Below, piece by piece: positions 18,437 through 27,103 of a stretch of 64,000 nt of DNA. The stretch lies in assembly GCA_963787485.1 (NCBI GenBank), contig CAWBDF010000003.1, forward strand, positions 558,001 to 622,000. Reading direction: 5' to 3'. The notes under the pieces are model-generated. The model had not been told where the DNA came from. It searched no databases and saw nothing but the letters and a program-made list of their open reading frames with translations. Positions within the stretch are counted from its first letter, which is position 1; every line of letters begins with the position of its first letter. The stretch is from Bog-473 sp963787485 (lineage in GTDB: Bacteria; Actinomycetota; Acidimicrobiia; Acidimicrobiales; RAAP-2). Position numbers and translations under genes: made by a program.

Positions 18437-19141
18437 ATGCGCGTATCTTGCCACAGTCTCGACCGTCTGGACGTGACCTTCGACGACAACCGCCTGGTGG
18501 CCAACGCTGGCTTGATGCTGCCGGCGACACTGGCCCAGCATTTGGGATTACGAGAGCTCTTCGACGAACAGGTCGATCTTGGCGGTGCGGCGGGCCGCGC
18601 CAACGTCGGGCACAAGGCCATGACCCTCATCCACTCGGCGCTGGCCGGGGGCGACTCGATCGACGATGCCGACGCCCTGCGGGCGGGCGACACCCAAGCG
18701 GTGCTCGGCCACGTCGTGTTAGCGCCGTCGACTCTCGGAACGTTCCTGCGCAGCTTCACCTGGGGCCATGCTCGTCAGCTGGACGCGGTGGCCGGCGACC
18801 TGTTGACACGGGCCTGGGCCGCCGGGGCGGGTCCGGGCGAGGAGCCGTTCACCATCGATGTCGACTCCTCCATCCACGAGACCTACGGCTTGGCCAAAGA
18901 GGGCGGGACCCACTTCACCTACAACCACATCCGGGGCTACAACCCTCTCTACGCCGTGGCGGCAAGGACCGGAGACGTCCTGCACGTCCGCCTGCGCGGT
19001 GGCAATGCCCACTCCGGTCGGGGTGCGGCCAGCTTCCTCACCGAGACGTTCGCTCGGGTGCGAAGGGCGGGTGCCAGCGGGCCGATCGTCCTGCGGGCCG
19101 ACTCGGGTTTCTACAACCGCAACGTCTTGCTGGTGACCTGA
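18437..19141 (+). pseudogene. IS1380 transposase, C-terminal half deleted
   Basis: 234 residues from ATG 18437. It reads 'LDRLDVTFDDNRLVANAGL', 'KAMTLIHSALAGGDSIDDA' and 'FTIDVDSSIHETYGLAKEG', the N-terminal half of the IS1380 DDE transposase, with the first catalytic Asp in 'IDVDSS' and the block 'VLRADSGFYNRNVLL' that carries the second. The stop follows immediately, where family members continue for another 200 or so residues containing the catalytic Glu. It is therefore inactive by itself. Confidence 0.88.
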
Positions 19142-19355
19142 CCGTTTGTGTGGACGTGGCCCCGAGCACCCTGCGGCCGCCAATGCACATCGCCGATCAC
19201 AAGCTCTGGTTCAACTTGCCCCAGAACACGTCACAGCCACTGATCACCGCACCGCACAGACAGGCGAGTTACACATCGTTGGCAGAAGCTGTCGCACCGA
19301 GGCCGATCGGTGGATCAGGGCTAAGGTAACAATCGCCGAGTGACCTCTCGAGGTT

Positions 19356-20522
19356 TCAGCGCGTCTCGAAATGTTTCATACGGTCGCGTATGACATCACC
19401 GCCGACGCTGGGGGCAAAGTGCTGTGCCACGAACTCCTGGCCCGCCCTTCGGACACTCTCACAACAGTCCGCGTCACTCACCACCGACCGCATGTGCGCG
19501 ATAGCTTCCTCGGTTCTCGGATCGGCCCATGTCGATCCCTTTGGGAAAACGACAAGGTCCTCCTTCAGTTCGACGAGGTCAAATGGCACAAGGTATGAGT
19601 TGACCTCGTTGGTGAAGTCCATGTTTCCCGAATAGGCAGTAGCAATCACTGGCTTGCCCAATGCCATAGCCTCGGCAACCGGAAACCCGAATCCTTCGGC
19701 ACGGTGGAGCGAGACGTAGCAATCGCAACACTCAATGAGGCTAAGCGTTTCGTCGCGCGACAGGCGTTCATCTATCAGGAAGATCGGGAAGCGCTGAGCG
19801 AGCTCCGTCAGGGTGGCATCGACGTCGGGACGAAGATGGCGGTCAGTCATCTTCACCACCAGACCCACACCCTCTTCGCGATTGAACGCCTGCCGGAACG
19901 CCTCGACGACGCCCAGCGGGTTCTTTCTTTCGACGACGCTGTACACGCTTGCCATGGTCAAGAACAAGAACCGGTCAGTGGGCAGGCTGAATCTGGCTCG
20001 ACCGGTGGGACGACTCAGCTGGACGTCCACAGAGGGTGGCACGAGGAGCACCGGCTTGTCCGTATGAGCCTCTAAGGCCTCACGGACGAACCGCGTCGGC
20101 ACCCACACTTCATCGACCAGGTCGAAAGCAGTAGTGCACTCGCTCGGCAGGGAACTCATCTCCCAGTACCAGTAACCGATCGTGCGAAGACGTGACTTCC
20201 CTTCCGAGGGGTAGCGCTCTTGCTCTTCTCGAGCATGGAATACGTTGTCGTGAATCACGCTGACCGAGAACGGACGAGAATGATCCGTTGTGTTCCATTT
20301 ACGCTCCTCGACGACGGTCTGCGTTGGCCCTACGTCGACCAAGTTCATTGGATAGCCGCTGGCGGTGACGCACCGTGCGGTCGACCTCGTAGCTTCTGCG
20401 TGCCCGCTGGTATCGGTGAAGTGCCCAATGATGTTGAAGCCCGGCTTTTGTCTTCGGAACCTTCGTCGCCATCCGCCGTCGATGGAAACCCGGGGATTCT
20501 CTGAGGAAGCCATAACGGTCAT
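19356..20522 (-). CDS. Glycosyltransferase family 4 (GT-B)
   Basis: 388 residues. The C-terminal Rossmann domain has 'DRFLFLTMASVYSVVERKNP' and the nucleotide-sugar/phosphate block 'CDCYVSLHRAEGFGFPVAEA' followed by 'MALGKPVIATAYSGNMDF', the E-x7-E signature region of GT4. The N-terminal domain begins near 'GFNIIGHFTDTSGHAEATR'. It is a retaining glycosyltransferase of cell-envelope or exopolysaccharide synthesis. Its stop lies only 30 bases from the IS1380 right end. The methyltransferase upstream on the same strand is a likely partner in glycan modification. Confidence 0.9.
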   Translation of the reverse strand: MTVMASSENPRVSIDGGWRRRFRRQKPGFNIIGHFTDTSGHAEATRSTARCVTASGYPMNLVDVGPTQTVVEERKWNTTDHSRPFSVSVIHDNVFHAREEQERYPSEGKSRLRTIGYWYWEMSSLPSECTTAFDLVDEVWVPTRFVREALEAHTDKPVLLVPPSVDVQLSRPTGRARFSLPTDRFLFLTMASVYSVVERKNPLGVVEAFRQAFNREEGVGLVVKMTDRHLRPDVDATLTELAQRFPIFLIDERLSRDETLSLIECCDCYVSLHRAEGFGFPVAEAMALGKPVIATAYSGNMDFTNEVNSYLVPFDLVELKEDLVVFPKGSTWADPRTEEAIAHMRSVVSDADCCESVRRAGQEFVAQHFAPSVGGDVIRDRMKHFETR

Positions 20523-20589
20523 CCTTGCCGATCACTCAGGTCCGCTTGGCGGCAGCGGCTCGGGCCTGCCTCGGCCCTTGGCTCTTCGG

Positions 20590-20690
20590 TGCGGCGCACC
20601 AGGAACCGGGGCACACCTGGCCGGAAACGGAGAGGGGGCGGAGGGCGGGATGGGGACGGTACCGTCTGTGCACCCAGCCAGCGAAGAAGG
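20590..20690 (+). repeat. Possible fourth copy of the GC-rich repeat
   Basis: CACCAGGAACCGGGGC and the purine-rich stretch after it resemble the right end of the copy near 34190-34390 (CGAACCGGGGCGCGGGACGG). Similarity is weak and by eye only. The region lies between two envelope genes and has no supportable gene. Confidence 0.2.
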
Positions 20691-20724
20691 AGACCTTGAA
20701 CCTCACTTCCGGCGGCACGGGGTC

Positions 20725-21543
20725 CTAGCTGCGTCGCGACAGCACCGCAGCTCGCGCCGAACCATAAACACTTCTCAGGGGCGCCGTGTAGCGCAGGATT
20801 CGGAGTCGCTGCATATCACGAAGCTGCGTCCGTGCGCTCGCGGCCTCACTCGAGATGAGTTGAAGGGCCATTGCCTGTGCGGTGGCTTCCTCTTGGAGTC
20901 GAAGAACCCGTTCTTCTAGGTCTCGGATACGGGCCGCTCCGGCCATGACGCTATTCGCGTCTTCGCATGTCACCGCGCGGTCGTCGCTCACCATTGAATA
21001 GAGGGCGTAGCCCCTTAGCTCCAACTCTTGGAATTCAGATGGCTTGCGGACCTTGATGAAGACACCTGGGTCCTGTGGCGCATCATTCTCCAGGTGCTCA
21101 ATCGCACAATCGGAGAAGATCACACGCATATCTTCCTGCTCGTACCGCCAATGATCAGCGGGATAGTCGTGTAATGGGAAGCCCTTCGATCGGGTGGTCA
21201 GGAGAATTACGCCCTGAGGTGCAGTGACTCGTTTGAGATTGCTGATGGCCGCTTGCCAATCAGAGACATGTTCGATCATCTCGGTCGAAATCACGACGTC
21301 GAACGCACCAGCACCAAATCTCTCAACGAGACCTTCGGCATTACAAATTTCGTCGACACCAGGACCCTCGATGATGTCGACCCCGACGTACGACTCGGGT
21401 TCCATGGCCTCTATTGCTGGCCGTGCAGACCCATTCACGTCATACGCGCCGACCTCGAGGATTCGCCGACCGGCAACCTCACTCGCGCACAACGACCTGT
21501 TGACAAACCTAAGGCAATTCGGATTGCACATACGCCTCACCAC
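20725..21543 (-). CDS. SAM-dependent methyltransferase with C-terminal coiled coil
   Basis: 272 residues. Class I methyltransferase: motif I 'RRILEVGAYDVNGSARP' (G-x-Y-x-x-x-G variant), 'YVGVDIIEGPGVDEI' (acidic SAM ribose ligand), 'FDVVISTEMIEHVSDW' (motif II) and 'GVILLTTRSKGFPLHDYP'. Residues about 200-245 ('ARIRDLEERVLRLQEEATA') form a predicted coiled coil, as in several polysaccharide-chain methyltransferases that use a coiled coil as a ruler or as an anchor. A start at the internal ATG at about 21531 is equally possible. It lies next to a GT4 gene, so glycan methylation is the best guess. Confidence 0.87.
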   Translation of the reverse strand: MVRRMCNPNCLRFVNRSLCASEVAGRRILEVGAYDVNGSARPAIEAMEPESYVGVDIIEGPGVDEICNAEGLVERFGAGAFDVVISTEMIEHVSDWQAAISNLKRVTAPQGVILLTTRSKGFPLHDYPADHWRYEQEDMRVIFSDCAIEHLENDAPQDPGVFIKVRKPSEFQELELRGYALYSMVSDDRAVTCEDANSVMAGAARIRDLEERVLRLQEEATAQAMALQLISSEAASARTQLRDMQRLRILRYTAPLRSVYGSARAAVLSRRS

Positions 21544-22007
21544 GCTCTGTTAGCGCTTCGTTGTCCCTTTGGGACACTAGGCGACCCCACAACCTCGATT
21601 CGAGACGGTTGGCCTGGGTCCATTTACGCCACGAGGAATGCCGACACGGATCGCTGAGGCCGCCCAATCAGTGACGGTTGTCTCGGCAGCCTTGTGCAGT
21701 CACTCCGTCATTCGGGTACAACTTCGTAGTGCAGGGTCAGATTCGCCCCAGTGGGGTGGAGGTTCACTACGGCAGGCCGACCGCGGTGTCAGCGTAGGTC
21801 ACCCGCTTGGGGGGTCCAAGAGTTGACTGCGCCGGCGTTGGTCGGCCCACGACAATGCGCCCATATCAGGCCAGCGAGGCGCCGAGGGGTTGGGATGGGG
21901 GTCGTCCCGTTCGGAACCGGAATGCCTGGAGCCCCGTAGCAGGGCCGACACGATCCCGCAATGCGACAGAACGGGACGGCAATCGGTGACGCGCGGCCGC
22001 AAGGACG
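21544..22007. other. Intergenic stretch, no gene seen
   Basis: About 464 bases with lower GC than the surrounding genes at its left end. No recognisable gene, RNA or strong hairpin. Confidence 0.4.
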
Positions 22008-24041
22008 TCAAGTGCCCGCCGCCGCGCCAGCGATTGGTGTCGCCAGGTGGAGCCCGAGAAGGGATCCCAAATAGGTTGCGTCTCCATAGGTGTAGAGGGA
22101 CCCGTCCTGACCAACTGCCCAGTACCCGCCGCCATCAGGAGTGGCAATAATCCCTTCGATCGACACGTGACTCACAATGCCCTGTCCGGGGACAGAGCCG
22201 TCGAAGGTGGCGTCGCCGAAGGAGAACACCCCTCCGTCGGAGGCCACCAGCCAGTAGCCACCGCCGTCGGGTGTGGCGGCCATGCCGACGATCGGTCTGT
22301 TGAGGGCCATGCCCCCGGTCGATCCGTGGAATTGGGCGTCGCCGAAGGAGAACACCCCGCCGTCGGAGGCCACCAGCCAGTAGCCACCGCCGTCGGGTGT
22401 GGCGGCCATGCCGACGATCGGTCTGTTGAGGGCCATGCCCCCGGTCGATCCGTGGAATTGGGCGTCGCCGAAGGAGAACACCCCGCCGTCGGAGGCCACC
22501 AGCCAGTAGCCACCGCCGTCGGGTGTGGCGGCCATGCCGACGATCGGTCTGTTGAGGGCCATGCCCCCGGTCGATCCGTGGAATTGGGCGTCGCCGAAGG
22601 AGAACACCCCTCCGTCGGAGGCCACCAGCCAGTAGCCACCGCCGTCGGGTGTGGCGGCCATGCCGACGATCGGTCTGTTGAGGGCCATGCCCCCGGTCGA
22701 TCCGTGGAATTGGGCGTCGCCGAAGGAGAACACCCCGCCGTCGGATCCAGTCATCCACAATCCCTGACTGCTCGCGGGCGGGAGCTGCAGTTGCTCGATA
22801 AGCGTCTGCAGCGTCGTGGTGTTGTTCAAACTTGTCGCCGAGAACCCAGTGGCAAAGCATCCGCTGCCCGGGACACAGGCCAAGCCATTCAAATAGCCGA
22901 AGGCCACAACATTGGGGCTGGGCTCGACAGTCCAGCTCGAACCGTTCCAGTTCTCAATGAACGGGGTGGGAGTCGTGTTCTGTCCACTTGCCGAATTGGT
23001 GGCTCCGGTGGCCCAGCAGGAGGAGGCATCAACGCACGTCACTGAGGTGAGGATGTTGGCGGGCGTGAGCGGATCGAGCGTCGGCGTGATGGTCCACACA
23101 GAACCGTCCCAATGTTCCACCAGGGAGGAGGATGGATTCCCGCTCGCGTCCATCGTCGTCCCCACGGCCCAGCAAGTGGCGGAATCGATACATGTCACCG
23201 ACGTCAGATCCTGACCCATGGGAGCGGCTGCTGCTGGAGTTGGGACGACCGACCAGTCGGTCCCGTCCCAGTGCTCGATAAACGCATCAGCGCCGACGAC
23301 GGATGGCGCGACCCCGGGGATGAAGTTGTACTGGAGCTGGTTCGCTCCGGCGTAGCCAACGGCCCAACAATCCGAACTTGCGGCACAGGTAACGGAGTCA
23401 AACTGGTCATACGACTGACCGGAGGAAGCTCGCGACGACTGCGACCATTGCGATCCGTCCCAGTGATAAATGATGCCGTTGAGGGGATTCCCCTGGCTGT
23501 CGAGGTCGTCGCCCACCGCCCAGCAGTCCGAGGCGCTGGAGCAGGTAACGGAGAAGAGGTAGCCGCCAACGGCCGGTGTGGGCACGACCGACCATGCGGA
23601 GCCGTTCCAGTGCTCGGCCAGGGTTACAGGGTTCTGCTGATTGTCGAGCTCTTGGGCGCCGACCGCCCAACAATCCGACGAGGTCACACAGTCGACACTC
23701 CACAGAAGTGAGGCCTGCGTGCCGGGTGGAGTCACATCGGGCCCGACCGACCACGTCGACCCGTTCCAACTGTCGATCAGGGCGTTCGGCTGAGAGTTGT
23801 TACCCAACGAGGAGAAGACTCCACCGACCGCCCAGCAATTCCACGCGCTCGTGCATGCGGTCCCCATGAGGAGGTTTGATTCCGATGGCCCAGAGTTCGG
23901 GCTGGCGATGATGCTCCACCCCGAACCGGTGGCACCAACCGCACTTGGCAACGCCACGGTCAGGCCAACGAGAGCCCCGACCACGAATCCAATGCGGCGG
24001 CCAGTCCTCCGGCCGCGTCGACGCCCGACGATTCTCGCCAT
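22008..24041 (-). CDS. Secreted beta-propeller-like repeat protein
   Basis: 677 residues from ATG 24041. A twin-basic N-region (R-R-R-G-R-R) and a hydrophobic core ('IGFVVGALVGLTVALP') give a signal peptide ending after A-V-G-A. Residues about 40-450 hold seven copies of a roughly 55-residue unit with 'S-x-C-W-A-V-G' and 'E-H-W-N-G-S-x-W-S-V-V-P-T-P', with paired Cys that may bridge. The C-terminal half has six copies of a 42-residue unit ('GGVFSFGDAQFHGSTGG' and 'PDGGGYWLVASD'), four of them nearly identical. Both units resemble propeller blades of actinobacterial surface proteins. It is probably a cell-surface adhesin or wall protein; no catalytic residues were recognised. Confidence 0.87.
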   Translation of the reverse strand: MARIVGRRRGRRTGRRIGFVVGALVGLTVALPSAVGATGSGWSIIASPNSGPSESNLLMGTACTSAWNCWAVGGVFSSLGNNSQPNALIDSWNGSTWSVGPDVTPPGTQASLLWSVDCVTSSDCWAVGAQELDNQQNPVTLAEHWNGSAWSVVPTPAVGGYLFSVTCSSASDCWAVGDDLDSQGNPLNGIIYHWDGSQWSQSSRASSGQSYDQFDSVTCAASSDCWAVGYAGANQLQYNFIPGVAPSVVGADAFIEHWDGTDWSVVPTPAAAAPMGQDLTSVTCIDSATCWAVGTTMDASGNPSSSLVEHWDGSVWTITPTLDPLTPANILTSVTCVDASSCWATGATNSASGQNTTPTPFIENWNGSSWTVEPSPNVVAFGYLNGLACVPGSGCFATGFSATSLNNTTTLQTLIEQLQLPPASSQGLWMTGSDGGVFSFGDAQFHGSTGGMALNRPIVGMAATPDGGGYWLVASDGGVFSFGDAQFHGSTGGMALNRPIVGMAATPDGGGYWLVASDGGVFSFGDAQFHGSTGGMALNRPIVGMAATPDGGGYWLVASDGGVFSFGDAQFHGSTGGMALNRPIVGMAATPDGGGYWLVASDGGVFSFGDATFDGSVPGQGIVSHVSIEGIIATPDGGGYWAVGQDGSLYTYGDATYLGSLLGLHLATPIAGAAAGT
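22212..22745. repeat. 126-bp tandem repeats inside the surface-protein gene
   Basis: Units start at 22212, 22338, 22464 and 22590, with a fifth beginning at 22716; spacing is exactly 126 bp (42 codons). The copies are almost identical at the DNA level; the only difference I see is C/T versus C/G at one position in the CACCCC(T/G)CCG context. Silent positions are conserved too, which means recent duplication or gene conversion. Confidence 0.92.
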
Positions 24042-24170
24042 CACTTCATATCGTCGTTCCAGGCAGAGGCTTGAGGGGCGAGGCGGGCCGACGACCCCGA
24101 GCCGTTGCTGGATTCGATCTGATGACCGTCTCATGCGAGTGGAGACAACAGTCAGGGTCTGCCTCCTCCA

Positions 24171-24203
24171 CCTGGTAGAGCCCTGGTAGAGCCCTGGTAG
24201 AGC
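24171..24203 (+). repeat. 11-bp tandem repeat resembling a tRNA D-arm
   Basis: CCTGGTAGAGC occurs three times in a row. TGGTAGAGC is the D-arm core of many tRNAs. The array abuts the tRNA-Gly-derived repeat that starts at 24211. Confidence 0.7.
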
Positions 24204-24210
24204 CCAACGG

Positions 24211-24360
24211 GAGCGGAACACGGGATTCGAGTCCGCGACCCTCACCTTGGCAAGGCGGTGTTTTCGTCTCAGTGGTCGGCCCCACCCCCCTGTCGTGCTG
24301 TTCCGTCCACCCAGTTTCCACCCAGTCCACTGGAGCCAACCCTGTGGTAGAGCGGTCTAC
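24211..24360 (-). repeat. tRNA-Gly(GCC)-derived repeat L1
   Basis: On the minus strand the unit starts with a palindrome (GTAGAGCGGTCTAC, 24347-24360), continues through a block shared with L2 and L3 (GGTGGAAACTGG, then GGACGGA), and ends with the 3' half of a tRNA-Gly: anticodon loop TTGCCAA, variable region, T-arm (here GGACTCGAATCC) and acceptor GTTCCGCTC. No canonical D-arm or 5' acceptor strand of tRNA-Gly is present in the expected place, so it is not a normal tRNA gene. It separates the surface-protein gene from an aldo/keto reductase gene. Confidence 0.8.
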
Positions 24361-24426
24361 TGCGGCGCGACGGGTAAGTAACGGACCCGACGTGACGCGT
24401 CACCCTGACGATCTCACCCGGAGCCC

Positions 24427-25257
24427 TCACCACCACTTGCGCTCGAGGGCACGGTCCGTGCCACCGGTCCGGTCGAGCGCGTCAAGATCGGCCATGTCCT
24501 GCTCGGAAAGCTCGAAAGCGAAGATTTGTCCGTTCTCCTCGATTCGCTCCCGATGGGTGGACTTCGTGATCGTCACCAGCCCGCGCTGAAGGCACCAGCG
24601 CAGCAGAACCTGTGCGGGGGTGCCGCCAACACGCTGAGCAACACGCTTGACCGTCTCGTTGCCAAGATGTCGACCGGTCCCGAGCGGGCTGTACGCCTCG
24701 ACGGCGATGTCGCGACTGCGGCAAGCCTCGAGCAAGGCGCGTCGGTCCTCGAAGGGACTGAACTGCACCTGGTTCACCACTGGCGGGCTGGCTGCCGCGG
24801 CCAGCACAGCTTGCAATTCGCCCACGTTGAAGTTGGAGACCCCGATGGAACGGGTGTAACTCAACTCCCTCGCCCGTTCCATGCCCGGCCAGGCCCAGGT
24901 GGGACCGCCTCGAGGCCAGTGGACGAGGTACAGGTCGAGGTGGTCGACGCCGAGGCGGGTGAGACTCTGTTTGGCTTCAGCCGCAGGATCCCTGCGGTTG
25001 GGTTGGAACTTCGTGGTGATGAACACTTCCTCGCGCTCGAGGCCGCTCTCCCGCAGTGCTCGGCCCACGCTCTCCTCATTGCCGTAGGCCTGAGCGGTAT
25101 CGATATGCCGGTACCCGAGTTCGAGGGCCCACCGGACCGCGTTGACACATTCGGTCCCATTCGGCACCTGCCAGACCCCGAGGGCCAGTAGGGGCACTCG
25201 CTGGCCGTCGGCGAGCGTGCGAGTGCGTCCGTCGTCGCTCACAGGGTCGGTTGGCAT
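24427..25257 (-). CDS. Aldo/keto reductase (AKR5-like)
   Basis: 276 residues from ATG 25257, with AGGAGA at good spacing. Catalytic tetrad is in place: D in 'YRHIDTAQAYGNEESVG' (D and Y), K in 'VFITTKFQPN' and H in 'LDLYLVHWPRGG'. NADPH-binding region 'ITKSTHRERIEENGQIF' near the C-terminus has the usual K-S/T-x-x-x-x-R. It resembles 2,5-diketo-D-gluconate reductase-type enzymes that reduce carbonyls with NADPH. It is the only gene between tRNA-like repeats L1 and L2, so it looks like a one-gene cassette. Confidence 0.93.
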   Translation of the reverse strand: MPTDPVSDDGRTRTLADGQRVPLLALGVWQVPNGTECVNAVRWALELGYRHIDTAQAYGNEESVGRALRESGLEREEVFITTKFQPNRRDPAAEAKQSLTRLGVDHLDLYLVHWPRGGPTWAWPGMERARELSYTRSIGVSNFNVGELQAVLAAAASPPVVNQVQFSPFEDRRALLEACRSRDIAVEAYSPLGTGRHLGNETVKRVAQRVGGTPAQVLLRWCLQRGLVTITKSTHRERIEENGQIFAFELSEQDMADLDALDRTGGTDRALERKWW

Positions 25258-25331
25258 GGTTCTCTCCTCGCTCTTCGCTCGTTCGGGATCCCGGGGTGGG
25301 GTCGCTCGCTGCCGCGGACATCCCGACTGCC

Positions 25332-25358
25332 CTTCTAGACCTTCTAGACCTTCTAGAC
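25332..25358. repeat. CTTCTAGAC x3 direct repeat upstream of aldo/keto reductase
   Basis: Three perfect 9-bp copies, each containing the palindrome TCTAGA, about 75 bases upstream of the aldo/keto reductase start. This could be a cluster of repressor half-sites or a replication-slippage tract. Confidence 0.6.
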
Positions 25359-25458
25359 CGTAAGAAGGTGAGCTGGATAGTAGAGACAAGGGAAGCATTG
25401 CGAGCGGGGCTGGCGCCGCCTGGTCCCTGACCTGGAGCTCCCTTTGAGCGGAAGATTT

Positions 25459-25611
25459 GAGCGGAAGACGGGATTCGAACCCGCGACCCTCGCCTTGGCA
25501 AGGTGGTGTTTTTCGTCTGGATTGACGGCCCCACTCCCCTGTCGTGCGCTTCCGTCCAGCCAGTTTCCACCCCGTCCACTGGATCCGCCCGTGTAGTAGA
25601 GCGCCCTACTA
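25459..25611 (-). repeat. tRNA-Gly(GCC)-derived repeat L2
   Basis: Same layout as L1: palindrome TAGTAGAGCGCCCTACTA (25594-25611; arms read TAGTAG/CTACTA), the shared GGTGGAAACTGG block, then the tRNA-Gly 3' half with TTGCCAA, GGGTTCGAATCCC and CTTCCGCTC. A second partial GAGCGGAAGA lies directly beside it at 25446. The 5' block CGGAAG could pair with the acceptor CTTCCG, while in L1 CGGAAC faces GTTCCG, so the pairing is kept through a compensating change. Confidence 0.82.
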
Positions 25612-25640
25612 TCTGCCCAAGCTCGTGTACAAGGAGGGGT

Positions 25641-26849
25641 GTGCCGCTATCGTCACTTTCTGAGGTGCTCCAGGGTATTACCGTGCTCGACCTGTCGCGA
25701 AACCTGGCCGGGCCCTATTGCACAATGCTGCTGGGCGACTTAGGAGCAGACGTCATCAAAGTCGAATCTCCGGGGTCTGGCGATGACACTCGCAGTTGGC
25801 GCCCTCCCGCGTGGAACGCACAGAGCGCAACGTTTCTGGCCTGCAACCGGAATAAGCGGAGCATCACGATCGACTTGGACGTCCCTGCCGGACAGCAACT
25901 GGTGCGACGTCTCGCAACTGGTGCCCACGTGATGGTCTCCAGCTTTCGACCAGGGTCACTCAGCAAACGCGGACTCGACTTTGAGTCACTCCGTGAAGCA
26001 AACGAGGGATTGGTGTACTGCTCCATTACGGCCTATGGGTCAAAGGGACCCAAGAAAGATGCGCCTGGTTACGATGCCGTTCTCCAGGCCGAGACAGGCA
26101 TGATGTCGATGAACGGTCATCCCGATCAGACTCCGGCACGACTGGGAATCGCCGCGATCGATCTGGGGACAGGCATGTGGGCTGCAGTTGGGATCCAAGC
26201 AGCCCTTCGGAACCAGGCGGAGACGGGAGCCGGCGCCCTGGTGGAGGTGAGTCTTTACGAGACGGCTGCTTGGCTGCTTTCGTACCATCTTCAGGGCTAC
26301 CTGGCCACCGGCGAGAGCCCCCAGCGACAGGGGAACGAGGCACCCTTCGTGGCCCCTTATGAGGTGTTTGCTACGGCCGACGGGGATCTCATGGTCACAG
26401 CCGGAAATGATCGCCTCTTCGCGTCGTTGTGCCGAGTACTTGGTCTACCGGGCCTGCAAGAGGATCCAGCGTACGCGAGCAACGCCGACAGGGTCGCAAA
26501 CCGTTCGGGGCTCCACGAACTGCTAGAGGGCCGGTTCAAAATGAGGACCGCCGCAGAGTGGGAGGTCTTGCTCGGCACCGAAACGATCCCCTGCAGTCGG
26601 ATCGGCTCTGTGGCCGACCTCGTCGATGACCCACAACTTGAGGCGTTGGAGATGCTGGTGGATATGCCACATCCCGACATACCAGACCTTCGGGTCGTCG
26701 ATATACCGCTCACACTCAACGGGAAACGCGTCATTCACCGACTTCCTCCCCCGCAGCTTGGAGAACAGACCACGGAGATACTGGAGGAGTTGGGAGTCCC
26801 GCTAGATGAGGTTGCAAATCTGGTCCGAGACGGAGTTGTTTCTATCTAG
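25641..26849 (+). CDS. CaiB/BaiF family (class III) CoA-transferase
   Basis: 402 residues from GTG 25641, directly after AAGGAGGGG. N-terminal 'LQGITVLDLSRNLAGPYCT' and 'LLGDLGADVIKVESPGSGD' are the family signature. 'SITAYGSKGPKKDAPGYDA' and the catalytic-Asp region 'GIAAIDLGTGMWAAVGIQ' follow. Class III enzymes move CoA between carboxylic acids via an aspartyl-CoA thioester, in carnitine, oxalate, bile-acid or aromatic-acid metabolism. The substrate is not predictable. It sits just inside tRNA-like repeat L2. Confidence 0.93.
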   Translation: MPLSSLSEVLQGITVLDLSRNLAGPYCTMLLGDLGADVIKVESPGSGDDTRSWRPPAWNAQSATFLACNRNKRSITIDLDVPAGQQLVRRLATGAHVMVSSFRPGSLSKRGLDFESLREANEGLVYCSITAYGSKGPKKDAPGYDAVLQAETGMMSMNGHPDQTPARLGIAAIDLGTGMWAAVGIQAALRNQAETGAGALVEVSLYETAAWLLSYHLQGYLATGESPQRQGNEAPFVAPYEVFATADGDLMVTAGNDRLFASLCRVLGLPGLQEDPAYASNADRVANRSGLHELLEGRFKMRTAAEWEVLLGTETIPCSRIGSVADLVDDPQLEALEMLVDMPHPDIPDLRVVDIPLTLNGKRVIHRLPPPQLGEQTTEILEELGVPLDEVANLVRDGVVSI

Positions 26850-27103
26850 CTCAGCAGCACGCAGAACTCGGGTGAGTTGAGGATCCAGCGGGTTACCCGC
26901 CTTCTCGGCCAGGATCTGGTCTTGCACCCGCCCGATCGGCTCGGCCAGCAGCCGCCGCGCCGGTCGCCTTGGAATCCTCCGTTCAACAGGGGCTGATCGG
27001 CGGAAACAGCCCGATGACTCCGTTCCATTCCGGCGGCGCGGACGCCGGGCTCGACGACAGCGGGTTCGGTGGATCCGATGCGCGGCCATGGCCCAGAATT
27101 CCT
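26850..27103 (-). other. Region left of IS3 insertion, possible gene remnant
   Basis: One minus-strand frame reads 'LLAEPIGRVQDQILAEKAG' and 'LDPQLTRVLRAAELDR' before a stop near 26846; composition looks protein-like, but I do not recognise a family and no start is evident. The IS3 copy inserted directly upstream of it, so it may be the tail of an interrupted gene. Confidence 0.25.

Larger units (their letters stand above)
18311..19326 (+). mobile_element. IS1380 family element, internally deleted, both terminal inverted repeats present
   Basis: CCTAAGCCCTGATCCACCG at 18311-18329 is matched on the other strand at 19308-19326 with one mismatch in 19 bases. The element between them is 1,016 bp; complete IS1380-type elements are about 1.6-1.7 kb. 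The N-terminal half of the transposase is present and the rest is missing, so an internal deletion left both ends. No clear target duplication flanks it (CATTT left, TAACA right). It could still be mobilised in trans by a full copy. Confidence 0.75.

Noticed and set aside
22172..22860. Arg-rich and Trp-rich repeat proteins in other frames of the 126-bp repeats
   Set aside because: They are shadow frames; the frame ending at 22008 has a signal peptide, continuous repeats upstream and a known repeat type.
24211..24360. Complete tRNA-Gly gene or a tRNA with a group I intron at L1-L4
   Set aside because: The 3' half is good, but no 5' half with a normal D-arm and acceptor lies at a fixed distance, and I see no group I core elements.
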